64,000 bases of DNA from Pleurostoma richardsiae. Its lineage: Eukaryota > Ascomycota > Sordariomycetes > Calosphaeriales > Pleurostomataceae. Under the pieces are notes generated by a model, which did no database searches, had not been told where the DNA came from, and saw nothing but the letters and a program-made list of their open reading frames with translations. Both the position numbers and the translations under genes were made by a program. Shown one piece after another: positions 40,933 through 53,063 of the stretch. The first letter of the stretch is position 1; the number at the start of each line of letters is the position of its first letter. The stretch spans positions 647,115-711,114 of the forward strand of contig JANBVO010000017.1 of the NCBI GenBank assembly GCA_030052745.1, written 5' to 3'.

Positions 40933-43112
40933 ATGCCTACCAACGGTGACGCTAGTCTCACGCTAAAGGAGACTCCGATTGAGAACCAGCGACCGCTGTC
41001 CGTGGTTGTCGTCGGCGCGGGATATTCTGGGATATACACGGCCATTAGGTGGGAATGTGCTATTTGTGCGAGCGCATCGATTCAGGCCTGACGCTGTGCA
41101 GGCTCATCCAGAGACTGAAGAATGTCGAGGTGAACGTTTACGAGCAGAATGAAGGCGTCGGTGGTGTCTGGTAAGTGCCACCTGTATTGTTACGAGGAGA
41201 ATTGTTTCCGGGTATCTAATAATCAATTGAATAGGTGGGTGAACCGATACCCGGGTGAGACACCGGACAAACACAAGCCCCAACGTAGGACGAATAACGT
41301 ACATACTTGAAATAGCTATACTAACTAATGCTTTGTGCTGTCAGGAGTTGCTTGCGACATTCCATGTAGGTCCTGGTTTGCTAGCTCCCTCCCTCCTCCT
41401 CTCCCGCCGCCAGAGCGGAAGTGCATTCGCACACGGCATTTATACTTCGTATTCACCTCGTCCAGCGTACTCATACCAATACTCGTTCGCGCCCAACCCG
41501 TACTGGTCCTCCTTGTACGCTCCTGGCTCAGAGATTCGCGCTTACCTGGATGACGTGGCGACAAGATTTGGGGCGAAGCGCTACATCAAGACATGCCACG
41601 AGGTACAGCGATGCGTGTGGGACGGCGAGACTAAGACCTGGTCAGTAGTGGCCGCGTCGCAGAGGAGCTGCCTGGACGGGGTATGTACAGTCATACTAAC
41701 ACTTGACTGCTAGGGACGTCAAGGTCAAGAACCTCGTGACGGGCCTGACGTTCAACAAGACAGCCAACCTGCTCGTGTCTGCGCGTGGCGGGCTGAACGA
41801 CATCTCGTGGCCCAAAATCGACGGTCTCTGGGATTTCAAGGGCAAACTGATGCACTCAGCCGCGTGGGACGAGAGGTGAGCAGCTTCTCCTAATGGCTTC
41901 GCAGCTGCTGACTCTTGGGACTCTAGCGTCGACCTGCGCAACAAGCGCGTCGGGGTGATTGGCAACGGCTCGAGCGCGATCCAGATTGTGCCCAAGGTGC
42001 GGGCACTAGAAGGCGTCAAGCTGTGGTCGTTTGCACGGTCGCCGACGTGGATCGCGGCCAGGTTTGGCGACAACGCCATGATGAAGCTGGGGCTGGATGT
42101 GCACGACACCCAGTTCAGCCGCGAGCACCAGGAGCGCATGGCACGCCACCCCGGCCAGTACTACAAGATGCGCAAGGTGATTGAGACGGACTCCAACATG
42201 GCGTACCCCATCGTGCTGCGCGGTACCGAGATGCAGCTGGCGGGCAAGGAAATGTTTGAGCGCGACATGAAGCAGCGGCTGAAGACCCGGCCAGACCTGT
42301 TCAAGGTCATGATCCCCAGCTTCGCGCCGGGCTGCCGCCGACTGACGCCGGGGCCGGGCTACCTGGAGTCGCTGGGCGAGGACAACGTCACGGTCGTCAA
42401 CACGGCCATCGGGCGCATCACCGAGACGGGCGTGCAGCTGGCGTCGGGCGAGAACATCGAGCTGGAAGCGCTCATATGCGCCACCGGCTTCAGCACGGAC
42501 GCGCCGCCAACGTTTGAGGTCGTGGGCAAGGGCGGCATGACGCTGGGCCAGCGCTGGAGGCCGTACATGGAGAGCTACATTTCTGTGGCCGTGGACGGCT
42601 TCCCTAACTTCCTCATGGTCGGCGGCCCCAACTCGGGCGTGGGCGTGGGCAGCCTGACCATCGTGCTGGAGTCGGCGGGCGACTACGTGGTCAAGGTGGT
42701 GCGTAAGATGCAGAAGGAGGACTACGCGAGCATCGAGCCTAAGGCGCAGCGCGTGGCCGACTTTAGTGCCATCGTCGACGAGTACTTCAAGCGCACCGTG
42801 TTCTCCGACGAGTGCTCGTCGTGGTACCGCGGCGGGCGGCGCAGCGGACGCATCGTGGCGCTGTGGCCGGGAAGCACGCCGCACTGTCTCGAGGCGCTGC
42901 GGGCGCCGCGGTGGGAGGACTACGACTACGAGCCGGTGCCCAACGAGGCCGGGAGCACCAGCAACGCGCTGCGGTGGATGGGCAATGGCTGGAGCCAGAC
43001 GCAGGTGGATGGCGACCCGTCGTGGTATCTGGACGAGGGCGCCGTGGACGTGCCTGAGGAGGGACGGCCGGAGGAGGCTGCGATGAATCGACTGCACCCG
43101 TACTCACATTAG
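40933..43112 (+). CDS. FAD-dependent monooxygenase, Baeyer-Villiger type
   Basis: Flavin monooxygenase of about 580 residues with several short introns in the 5' third. Exon 1 (MPTNGDASLTLKE, ATG 40933) carries the FAD motif VVVGAGYSGIYTA. The next exons give NVEVNVYEQNEGVGGVW, NRYPG, VACDIPS and YSYQYSFAPNPYWS. The Baeyer-Villiger fingerprint FxGxxxHxxxW is present as FKGKLMHSAAWDES. It is followed by the NADP-binding GVIGNGSSAIQIVPKV and the late ATGFSTDAP and NFLMVGGPNSGVG. Introns were read at about 41049-41101, 41172-41234, 41256-41344, 41368-41471, 41642-41713 and 41877-41927; borders are approximate. The enzyme would insert oxygen next to a carbonyl, giving an ester or lactone, which fits the adjacent hydrolase. 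The 363-codon frame antisense to it is a GC-driven shadow. Confidence 0.9.
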
Positions 43113-44203
43113 GTTCGAACAAGCACGAAGTACGAATACGTGCGCTGCACACACTTCTTCATTGCAGACATGGTCACTCCGTACTCATTAGTAGGCGGTA
43201 TACTCTCGGGTGTGGGCGGCACGAGTACACCCACCCGTATGAGCACCTGGAGCCAACTGCCGATGGACATCCCGGGCCTCCGCGAACCCCGCTGCCAGTG
43301 GCACTGCGGATACTAAATAAATAACCTTTGTAGACTAAGGTACTGTAACTACCTACCAAGTAGCACACCCACCTATATACGTATCTACCTAGGGGTACCA
43401 AGTACACATCCATGTACAGACTTACACAGTACATACCTGTCCCGCAGGATTACGAATGCAGAAATGGCAAATGGGCAGCCCCAGGCTCAGGGGCCCGCCG
43501 TGGCTTTACTACCGGCTCTCAGCCGGTGGCTGCAGTTGGACACCACCGGAACGGACGGCGAGGCCATCCCCGACAGGGGCGCGGGTGCCGGGGGTTTCAT
43601 ATCGTGGAGCAAGTGGTCAACTTACCCCGCAATACCCGCAATGCCCCCATACTCGACCTCCGCAACCCCGCGGCCTCCATGTTAGATCTATGGGTGAGAG
43701 GCCGGATCTGTGAGAAGGCTGTCGGTGCAGTATGTGCAGACATACATGGACCTGTGTGGGCGTGCATTCTTCGTAGGTAGGCATCACCATCCCCAGCACA
43801 CCCAGTCAGTGCTCGCGCAGGATTCTACGGCTATGGACAGCAATAGGCTTTCGTAGCACGTACGCCCTACCATACCTACCGTCTAGAACCTCAGCGCAGC
43901 AGTCTCTTTCCATTTGGCCCCGCCTCGTTCAGATTGCAGGTGGGAGCTTCCATTAGGGATTCCGGCGAGGGGCCTTTCACTCTACCCCTGCGCACCTGCA
44001 CACTCCATCGGGTTTCTGTGAATCAGTAAATCTCTCCGTGTCGTCTCGATCTCTTCCAGTCGCCAGTTCCCTGTCCTATCATCTTCACCTTCTCCCGTCC
44101 TCCCCCCCTCCCGTGCCTGTCTCCTCTTTCTCCTCTGTTACCAGTCACCACTACCACCACCTCCTCCGCCTCTCCTGCTCTCCTCTCTTGTCCCACAATA
44201 GCC
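43113..44203. other. Intergenic region, 5' leader of the third regulator
   Basis: No gene supported. The 3' end (about 44030-44200) is a long C/T-rich tract, common in the leaders of fungal regulatory genes. Frames at 43412-43780 are overlapping shadows. Confidence 0.45.
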
Positions 44204-47200
44204 ATGACACAAGACGGCAGCGGCAGCAGCGTGGCCAAACCCACACGCCGCCGAGCAACAAAAGCCTGCATCGCCTGCCGCAGCCGCAAGGTGCGATGCG
44301 ACGTGTCGCTGCGCGGACAGCCCTGCACCAACTGCTCGCTCGACCACAAGAACTGTCTCGTCGTCGGCCGCGCTTCGCGCATCGTCCTCTCGCCTCCGAT
44401 CCACCTCTCTCCGTCACATAATACACTGCACACCGGCAATTACCAGCGCCGCGGCGTTGATTGGCGTGACTTCCAGCGCATCAAGCCCACCACCGACCGC
44501 CTCGCCCACCCTGTCCCGCGCCTAGATGCACTTCCAGGCGTCCAGACCCCGGACCAGATCCAAGACCTCGAGCTGTTCGACGATCCCGACATCTCTCGGA
44601 GCCACAGTCGCTACGGCGAGTACAGCAACGCCTCTTCCTCCATTGACGGCCGCCAACAACAAACCCAAAAACAGCAGCAGCAGCAGAAGCAGCAGAAACA
44701 ACAGTCCCACTGCCAACACAGTGCCGATGTCGGTGCTGAAGACGCCATGTCCGTGCCCATGTCCATGTCCGGCCGCCGGGACGAGTCCACCATGTCACCC
44801 CCCGGTTGCAACAAGCCGGAGAGCAGCCGCAGTCGGTCGCCTCTGACGGGCATACTGCATCCCGCCGCATCACCGTCCTCCAGCCCTGTTGGTCCAGCAA
44901 AACCCAGGGAGCCCAGAAACCTCCGAGAGCCCAGGGAGCCCACCATGGGCGTGAGCCTGGCCAGCAAGGACGCCACTGTGTTGTACTCACGATACTCGTT
45001 CCTGGCCATGGGCAACCTGCACAGCGTCCCTCCGCAGGATGTTAACTATCTCGAGTCTCAGGGCTGTCTGCACGTGCCCACACGACCATCCCTCGACAGC
45101 TTCATGGAACACTACTTTCTCCACGTCCATGTCTTCATAGCCGTCTTGAACGAGGGCGACTTCTGGGATATGTACTACCAGAACGAGACCCCCGGTGGCT
45201 CCAAGGAGAAGATTTCGCTGCTGCTGTTCCAGTCTATGCTGTTTGCAGCCAGCAATGTGAGTCGTCTCCCCCGGCCCATGCAAGTCAACACTGGCTGATC
45301 AAGTTACACAGTTTGTGTCCGCCGAAACTATACACTCGTTGGGCTTTCCCAGCATTCTGGCAGCCCGCACCGAGTTTCACCGACGTGCCAAGGTAGGCTA
45401 CACGACCCAATGTGCTACTGCAATATCGTAGCCTGGGTGCCCCATTCTGACACCCTCTGCAGCTCCTGTACGACATGGAGACCGAGGGATCACCGCTCCC
45501 GGTGGCGCAGGCAGCCCTCCTGCTTACAACCTGGGTTCCCCCCTTCAACACCACGCTGAAGCCCTACTCGACATGGATGAGCATCGCCATTCAGCATGCC
45601 CGGAGCATCGGCGCCGACCGCATTGCAGAGGCCCCGGAAGAGTCCCTCACCGGCACGCCTGAGGAGATCAAGACCAAGAAGACACTCCGCCGACTGTGGT
45701 GGTGCTGCATTCTCGGCGACCGTATATCCCCACTCGCCACCCGTCGCAGCCTACAGATTACGCGTGATAATTTTGACTTTGATGCCAGCAAAGGATTCGG
45801 CGCGGAGGACCTTGAGGACGAGATTTCCCGGTCCAGTGTGTACAACGTGGCTACCAAGCGTGTCCTGGCCCGCGTCCTGGGCCTATTGACGGACCTCTGC
45901 ATCATCCTGACCGACGTGCTGACCCTGACGTTCCCCTTCCAGGATGCCGCACCCTCCCGGAGGCAGTGGAATCCGGCGGAATGTGCCAAGATCAGAGAAT
46001 GTGATGCCGCGTTGAATCACTGGTATAGATCTGCCATCAGCCAGTTTCCAGGCCCAGGTGCGAACTCGGAGATGCAGAAACGCCATAAATCCGTTGTCTT
46101 ACACGTCAGCCTCCTCTATATCTACTACCAGTAAGTTCCTGCAAACACGCCGTTTCCAATGTAAACGTCAACTGCGATCATGGCCTGATCACGTCTGCGC
46201 CATAGCTCGGCCACAATAGCGCTGTACCACCACGAGATCCTCTACTACCACAACAGGCCCAGCAGCAGAAGCAGCCAGCTAGATGGCTCGCGCAAAACTT
46301 ATCCACTGCGTCGAATCAGCGGCGACCTGCAGGACGCAAACTTCGCCATAGCTGCATGTTTTGCAGAGCTCAGCCAGCGGCGACTCGTGCGATATCTTCC
46401 CATCACTGCGTGAGTTATCCTCTTGTTAAGTCACCCGCAGTAGCCGCACCCCGCATGGCTCGAGGAACGGAGCATGTCATTAATCAGATTTGGACGCCGC
46501 AGTGTGGCCCTTTTATCCATACCACTGGCGTTGCATGCCATCAGCGCGAAACTATCCCAAGGCACCGACACGGGTGCGTTGGGACCGACGCCTGCCATTG
46601 AGCAAAACAAGAAGAGGCTGGACATGTTGATCGAGGCCATGAGGACGTTTCAGCCGCAGTATTACGGAACCGACTGGGTTAGTGAGGCGGTGCGCTACGC
46701 CGTCGACCTGGCCCAGTCAACCGGGCGCTCGTCACTGCGTCCGCTGGCTCCGGGTACGCCAACGGTCAGGGACTGGGTACAACTCCTGCATACTAATCAG
46801 GCACTGTACCTGCGCATAATCATCACAGTAGATCTCTGCATCAGCAAATCCAAGCTCCCCGAGGAGCTGGACTACCCGATATGCCTACGGTCTTACAGCG
46901 AATCCACACAATCCACATCCGGTAGACTGTTACTGCGGCAAAGGGATAAAGACGCTAACAGCCGCCCTTCCCCGCGTACACATCTCTTCCCACATACTCG
47001 CTATTCTCCCCGTGGTGCCCAAAGCCAATCTCAAGAGGCGACTCCTTATGCATCGTCCGGAGAACACGACTCGCCAGGATCCTGGCGGGACTCGCACATG
47101 CTGGGCGTGCTAGGTATGGACTTGAGGGCTCCGGCACCTGCAGCAACAGGCCAGGCTACGTTCACCAGCACTCGCAGCGGCACGGGGAATCACAACCTGG

Positions 47201-47457
47201 CAGACGCTTTGGCGACGACGCATGACGACGATGATTATTGCGTAGATATGGGCGACGTGGACTTTTCTGGGCTGGGGGGCAGTACCCTGTTTGGAAACGT
47301 GGACCCGCGAATATTTGATCACACGGGAGGACTAGGAGCAGAATTAGGAGGAGGAGCATCGGAGGGCGTGTTTTGCAGCAGGCAGGATGGCGAAACAGAC
47401 TTCTCAGAAGAGCAGTCAGTGCGTGAGTGGTTGACGATAAGCGAGCATTTCCAGTAG
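44204..47457 (+). CDS. Zn2Cys6 transcription factor with fungal_trans domain (third regulator)
   Basis: Large Gal4-type regulator. The zinc cluster is at the N-terminus, with Cys 22, 25, 32, 41, 44 and 51 (CX2CX6CX8CX2CX6C, starting CIACRSRKVRCD). It is followed by a glutamine-rich run near residues 150-170 and a Ser/Pro-rich linker. The fungal_trans domain begins KDATVLYSRYSFLAMGNLH, then HYFLHVHVFIAVLNEGDFWD and MLFAASN. After two introns (about 45256-45310 and 45393-45461) come LLTTWVPPFNTTLKPY and LRRLWWCCILGDRISPLA. More introns follow near 46132-46205 and 46410-46497, before the last exon (LALHAISAKLSQGTD to the stop 47457). The long, acidic and Ser-rich C-terminus may hold an activation domain. 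The layout resembles the cutinase transcription factor 1 group. Lying within the right module, it is the best local candidate to control the ligase, monooxygenase, transporter, SDR and P450 genes; no shared site was found to prove it. Confidence 0.87.
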
Positions 47458-48187
47458 GCACATGAAGTATAGGTACGAAGTGGTAGGCACAAATGACCTG
47501 TTGGCTAATTGGTCTACGGCTACGAACCTCATAACGGGAGTGTGAGTGAGACACCTCCGAGAGAGTGTTATCCGGGGGCCATGATTGGCGGTGTTATTGC
47601 CTCGGCAAAGGACGGCAGCGTGAAGCGCGGTGGCTTGCATACTAGACTCTCCAGCTTGGAAGTGAATGTCCAGGAGTGGTTCGGCTGCTGTAGCTGGTAT
47701 TGGGCATACTCGAGTTGCCGGCTGGCTTGCGCGTGTGTCGGGAAGAGAGCAGCAACGCGGGGACCCCACGTTTCGGCTCCACTAGATTTGTCTAGACCAG
47801 TTGTGGTCGAGGCCTGGCAGTCCCTCGGCACTGCACAGCACACCGCAGTAATACTGAGAAACCAAAGTACCTGTCTAGTAGTACCAGTACGTTGTATTTG
47901 CTCTGTCTAAATGCGGAACTGGGGGCCAGGGTTTCCATGACGGCCTGAACAGTGAATATACAACAATCCATCCGTTGTCTTCTTTCTCCTGTCTGTATAG
48001 GCCCATCCTCAAGTCAAAACCTATTTCATCATCACCATGGTTGATAACAACAACAACATCAACAATAACAACACCGATAACATGCACCATAACGATGCAG
48101 GCGAGTCTGGCGGACGACACCTTGTGCACAGGTACGCCAAATCCCCCTCCACTACTGCAATCACCGACCTCACTCGTGTCCGAGACG
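47458..48187. other. Intergenic region, MFS promoter and leader
   Basis: No separate gene supported. An Asn-repeat coding-like stretch (ATG 48037, many AAC codons) could be an alternative first exon of the downstream transporter, but the usual family N-terminus starts at 48188. Confidence 0.4.
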
Positions 48188-50392
48188 ATGCATGTTGACA
48201 AACTCCGTAGCCATGCTCATGAGGAAATTCCCGGAACCGTGGATATGAGCCTCACCGGTGTGGTCCCTTGAACTGTCCACCGGAGTTCATGCGGTTCTAA
48301 TTCTGATTCTCAACATAGAGGGCGACAACTCGGCTTACGGACTGGCTCTCTATCCCATCCCCTCTGACGACCCCAATGATCCTCTCCAGGCAAGCGCATC
48401 TGCTTGACCATCTACATTGTCATCTGTCCTGTTACTGACACACGCATGTAGTGGCCACGGTGGAAGAAGCTGACCATTCTCGCCCTGGTGTCTCTATACT
48501 CCTTCTTTGCCAACGGTGCTCTCTTCGGACCTAGTGTTTACGTCAACTACACGGCTGGCATCTTCAAGATCACGCCCAATGTGACGTCCAGACTCGTCAG
48601 TTATCCCAATCTCGCTTTTGGCTATGGTGAGTTTCTCTTCATTCTTCTCCTAATGAGATTGATGGTGATGGGGTTTGTGGCTACCTAGGCTCCCTCGTGT
48701 TCGTCCCACTGTATCACCGCTATGGGCGACGACCGGTCATGATTCTATCTCTCATCATTGTGAGTCGCTTCTCACAAAACTTTGATCGAATACAGTTTCC
48801 AACATGTCTAAAACAGTACATGGGTGGCCTCCTCGGTTGTGCCCTTTCCAATTCGTACGCTACTCTCATGGCGTTCCGCGTCATACATGCATTCGGCTCT
48901 TCCGTCTGCGAAGCTCTTCCCGCACAAGCCGTCGGCGACATCTTCTTCCTGCACGAGCGCGGAAACGCTCTAGGGTGGTACACCTGTGCGTTCAAAACCA
49001 AGGCCCCTCCCCCCTCCCTCCCAGTGGCACTCTTCTCGGGCCTGTACTAATCGCAAAGTTTCTTTTGCAGTCGCTCTGTCCTCTGGCACTGTCGCTGCGC
49101 TCATGGCAGGATATATGCTCAATGGGGGAAATTCTTACAAGCTCTTTTTTTGGGTATACTTCGCCGTAGCGGCTGTGCTAGCGATTTGCACAGTTCTATT
49201 CTTTGAGGAGACCATGTACTTCCGTGAGCCACGAGCATCGACCTCCGGCAGCGACACAAATGTTGGAGATGTCGATGGGACCAAATCCGAGACCAACATT
49301 GGCTCTAGTGAGCGGTCCGAGGTTAGGAAAGAGCCCAGAGAGGGCGAGAGCGTCCCGGCGAGGAAGACATGGAGGCAGCAGCTCAAAATTTTCAGCATTG
49401 TTGACAAGGATATCAATATGTTGATGATGGCAGTACGATCTCGCTTGCCCCCCACCACCTTGAAGAGTGAGACTACTGAACGAAATGCCTTAGATCCGTT
49501 CTTTTACCTACTTCGCGGTTCCGCCTGTATTCTGGGTTTGCAGTACCTATGGTAGGCATTACCCGTCCAGTTTAATGTAGAAAGAGGCTCACACAGTTGC
49601 CAGGCATGGTCATCGGTCTCGCAGCTCTCGCTTTCACGTCTACGTTCCCAGGCATCGTTGCCGCTCCCCCATACAACTGGCGCTTAGTAAGTTTAAGATC
49701 ATCTCCGGTGCTTTGAAATTCTGAATTCCTCGCCAAAGCGTCCTGACAGACCGGATTGTCAGGAACAGACTGGTCTCATCTCTCTCGCTTCCCTGGTTGG
49801 CTATGCTCTAGCCGCTATCCCCTTCGGCACGTTGCCGGACAAGTTTGCATCATACAAGGCTCGCAAGAACGGGGGCATCCGCGAAGCGGAATACCGCCTG
49901 TGGTGTCTCGTCCCTGTCTTCTTCATTGCCCCCGCAAGCCTCATTCTCTACGGCTACTCGGCAGAAGAGCAGCTGCATTGGATTGGCCTGATATTTGGTG
50001 TCGGCATGTTTCAATTTGGCAAGTCTGGGAGAAGGGGACTTATCTCTAAGCAAGGACAACAGACCTAACCGAGGGTTCTTTCCGCAGGTTCCTTCTTCTA
50101 CATGACATATACGCTCGCATACGCCATGGACTCGTACGAATCCAACATTCCCGAGATGCTGGTTGCCATGAACATCGGTAAGCAGTCCATTTCGTTTGGT
50201 TTCGGCTTCAAGGTTCTCGACTGGATTGCGCAGTACGGCTACATCAAGGTGTTTGCAGGTATCTTTACCGGCGTTATGACCATCAACAATCTGGCCGTGG
50301 TGATTTTCCTAGTTTCGGGTAAGAATTTGCGGCGATGGATCGGGCAGACGTGGCTGGCCAGGATGCATCGCAAGTCACTACGACCAGGATAA
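48188..50392 (+). CDS. MFS transporter, DHA1 family (second transporter)
   Basis: Multi-exon MFS transporter with about eight introns. Exon 1 encodes MHVDKLRSHAHEEIPGTVD and splices (donor GTGTGG, acceptor ACATAG near 48319, through a split Glu codon) to EGDNSAYGLALYPIPSDDP. This is the HEE-PGT / DPNDPLQWPRWKK arrangement usual for fungal DHA1 proteins. Membrane segments include ILALVSLYSFFANGALFG, YMGGLLGCALSNSYATLMAF, VALSSGTVAALMAGYML and FFWVYFAVAAVLAICTVLFF. Motif A is visible as YHRYGRRPVMIL. A charged central loop (about 49210-49440) separates the halves. The second half holds GMVIGLAALAFTSTFPG, LISLASLVGYALAAIPFG, PVFFIAPASLILYGYSA and ESNIPEMLVAMNIGKQS. I preferred ATG 48188 over 48037 on N-terminal resemblance. 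Likely exports or imports the metabolite handled by the neighbouring enzymes. Confidence 0.85.
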
Positions 50393-51210
50393 CGTACATG
50401 CATCAACCCTAAGCTTCATGGGCAGGCGCTGTATCTCTAAGTGTGTGAGGGGTGGAAGGATGGGCCGGGTACGCAGAGAGCCGTTGAACTGATCTAACTT
50501 GGCCTTACGAGTTTTACTCATTTGAGCGATTATGCTTTCCGTGCCATAATAGTGGATGTTAGGATTGTGATGGACAAGAACGAGGACTCTATTCCTTGTT
50601 CCGTAGCCGTAGCACGGCGGCCTCTACACAGAATACTTGGAACGAAGCCCATCTCCGCACTGCCCCGTCTTTGGCGTTTACTCTCTGACATAGCTGTGAC
50701 ATGTCGGAGCGCCAAGCACAAGCAGACAAATTCCCCAGTCACTTCCCCAGCCGAGGTCGAACTCTGGTCCACTGGAAGAGCTATTACTGCAATGCCGAAC
50801 CAAGGGAAATGCGATGCTGAGAAAGGCAAATCGGGATTCGAGACCTCATGTTGCCCCGTGCTACCCCGGGATTGGCATTGAATGCCGCGGTACCAGTCAT
50901 CTACTCCTCGGCTGAGCAGGACCCAACGGCCGATGAAGCCCATGGTCCGCAAGTGAACCTCGGGTACGTGGCGTCATGGAGACTAAAGACAACCGGACTA
51001 TCCCTTCTGACCTGCGGACTCGTGGAGGAATCGGTATTAATGGAGGACGAGATGCATTCCGCCGGCTTCAAGTACCGAGTATGAAAGGAGGGTGCCCTGA
51101 GCAGGGCTAAACATCTTATTCCAGTCGTCCGATGCAGCAGCAGCAGGAGCAGCAGCAGCACTACCGGAGAACAAACCTATCGACGGCACAAACATAAGGT
51201 CTCTCCCAAA
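50393..51210. other. Intergenic region
   Basis: No gene supported. A short imperfect CAG-repeat run (GCAGCAGCAGCAGGAGCAGC) lies near 51135 in the leader of the next gene. Frames at 50522-51084 overlap on both strands without family features. Confidence 0.45.
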
Positions 51211-52338
51211 ATGTCTTATAAGGATATCATGCAGAAAGTAGTCCTGCGAGCGACCGAGGTGACCAAGTCGCCCTATGGCCTCGTCGTCGTCGGGGTACTG
51301 GCCAGCTACTCAGTGCTGAGCCGGGTCAACACATATCTCTCCCGCCGGGTGGTCAACAACAGTTGCACGGACAAGACCTGGGACTGGAGCAAGGAGATTG
51401 TCGTCGTCACGGGCGGCAGCAGCGGCATTGGTGCGTCGATTGTGCGCAAGCTGGAAGAGAACAACATCAAGGTCATCATCCTCGACCGGAACAAGCCTCC
51501 TACTCGGCTGGGCCCAGGTACGAACAGTATATGCAAGGCACTCCTGAATACGCTCTAGCATGGGTGTTGACTACATTCTCTCATCTTGCTAGGTCCCAAT
51601 ACCTTCTTCGTTGAGTGCAACCTGGGCGAGCCGGGCGCGATCGCCAGCGCCACAGAGCACATCCGCACCAAGTACGGCCACCCGACCGTGCTCATCAACA
51701 ATGCAGGCTTCAGCAACGCGAAGCCCCTCATCGACGTGACCGAGGGAGACCTGCACTCCGTCTTTGCCGTGAACGTTATTGCACCCATACTTCTGTCGCA
51801 GGACTTCCTGCCAGCCATGGTCAAGCGCAACCACGGACATATTGTCAACATCGCCAGTATGGCCTCCTTCAGTACCCAGGCCACCAATGTCGACTATGCT
51901 TGCACCAAGGCTGCTGTTCTTGCGTTCCATGAGGGCCTGCTGCAGGAACTGAGGCATCTGTACAAGGCACCCGCCGTCCGCGCTAGGTGAGTGACATACT
52001 CCCGCCATGGGCTCTCCTGATTCTATGTCCGGCATGGCGCCTGCGACTGACCCAGCATGTCTTTACACAGCGTCGTGCATCCATCGTACGTGCGAACGCC
52101 ACTCGTCGAGGACCTACTCAGGAAAGGCAACCTAAAAAGTGTTACTGTCGAGCCAGAGGCTGTTTCGGATGCCGTGATACGCGTGCTGTACTCGGGCTAT
52201 GGCTCCCAGATTGTCGTGCCGGCGAACCTGACGTGGGTGGCGCGTCTGCGATCCTTCCCGGTTTGGTTGCAGGAGAAGATACGAGACGGCATGTCTATAA
52301 TGATGATCGAAGCGCAGAGAGACATTCTGAAGAAGTGA
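51211..52338 (+). CDS. Membrane-anchored short-chain dehydrogenase/reductase (DHRS/17beta-HSD11-like)
   Basis: SDR of about 330 residues in three exons. Intron 1 (about 51519-51592) is GTACGA...TGCTAG and splits a Gly codon in LGPGPNTFFVECNLG. Intron 2 (about 51988-52070) is GTGAGT...ACACAG, giving VRASVVHPSYVRTPLVED. A hydrophobic N-terminal segment (YGLVVVGVLASYSVLSRV) precedes the Rossmann motif VVVTGGSSGIGASIV, as in the fungal homologues of lipid-droplet or ER retinol/17beta-hydroxysteroid dehydrogenases. Other motifs: NNAGFSNAKPL, HIVNIASMASF (catalytic Ser) and DYACTKAAV (YxxxK). The C-terminal VWLQEKIRDGM is amphipathic. It probably oxidises or reduces a lipophilic alcohol or ketone. 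It precedes the second P450 in the same direction. Confidence 0.9.
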
Positions 52339-53063
52339 TACGGGTTGAGACTGCTGCATGCTTGGCTTGGTTAGGTATTTGGCACACTGGCATTGTTTTG
52401 TAGTACGGCAGTTTGTGGTGCAAGTAGACCTTTCCCATCTCGTCCCTAACTTACATTAGGTATCTACGCTTGTTCGCTGCACTTGACACACTGCTAGGGT
52501 CTCTTGGAGTGGCTACTGTCCGTGAATGGTAGTGAGTCGTGTGACGCTGTTGCATACCTACATATCTGTTAGGTTGCGTACCTCTTGTGCTTGCCCCCCG
52601 AACAAATACATACAGACACAGCTTCCCATCCACCGTAATGCAACCACCGCGGAATGAATTACAGCTAATGCTGCGTAACACCCAGTTTTCTAAGACCTAG
52701 TCTACCGGCATCTGGTTCGGAGGCACAGGATCCCCCGGCACCCCGAGGCCCTCGGGGGTGGGACCGACTCCGGACAGTGCATTCCCTCGGTCCTTCGGCA
52801 ACACACAGCCGACACGGACGGCGGACCGTTCCAGGTGCAGCGGCCAATCGAGTTACATGGCACAGCGGTAATGCTTTGGCGGATGCGATGACGTACAGAC
52901 TCAGACTCTGCAGTAAACCCTAAGTGTCCAACCTGTCCTTCTATGTTGCCCCAGAGCCTCCTCCTCTCCGCGCTCATCCCTCCTTGCCTCCCCCGACGCT
53001 AGCCAAGACAGCGAAACTTGTCCTGTTGTCTAAAAAAGAGAGAGAGACTGTGTGTATGTGTGT
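52339..53063. promoter_or_regulatory. P450 promoter region
   Basis: No gene seen. A near-perfect palindrome CCCCGAGG-C-CCTCGGGG lies at 52741-52757, about 310 bp upstream of the P450 start. A GAGAGAGAC/TGTGTG run directly precedes the ATG. Confidence 0.4.

Noticed and set aside
42006-43097. 363-codon frame antisense to the Baeyer-Villiger monooxygenase
   Set aside because: It mirrors GC-rich codons of the sense gene; its product is low-complexity His/Arg/Ala-rich with no family features.
51133-51162. CAG-repeat run as a functional microsatellite
   Set aside because: Only a few imperfect units in an untranslated leader; ordinary for fungal DNA.
37640-52757. CCCTCGG words in several right-module promoters as a possible second regulon site
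   Set aside because: A 7-mer is expected about eight times in the window on both strands, and copies are not consistently placed or oriented.
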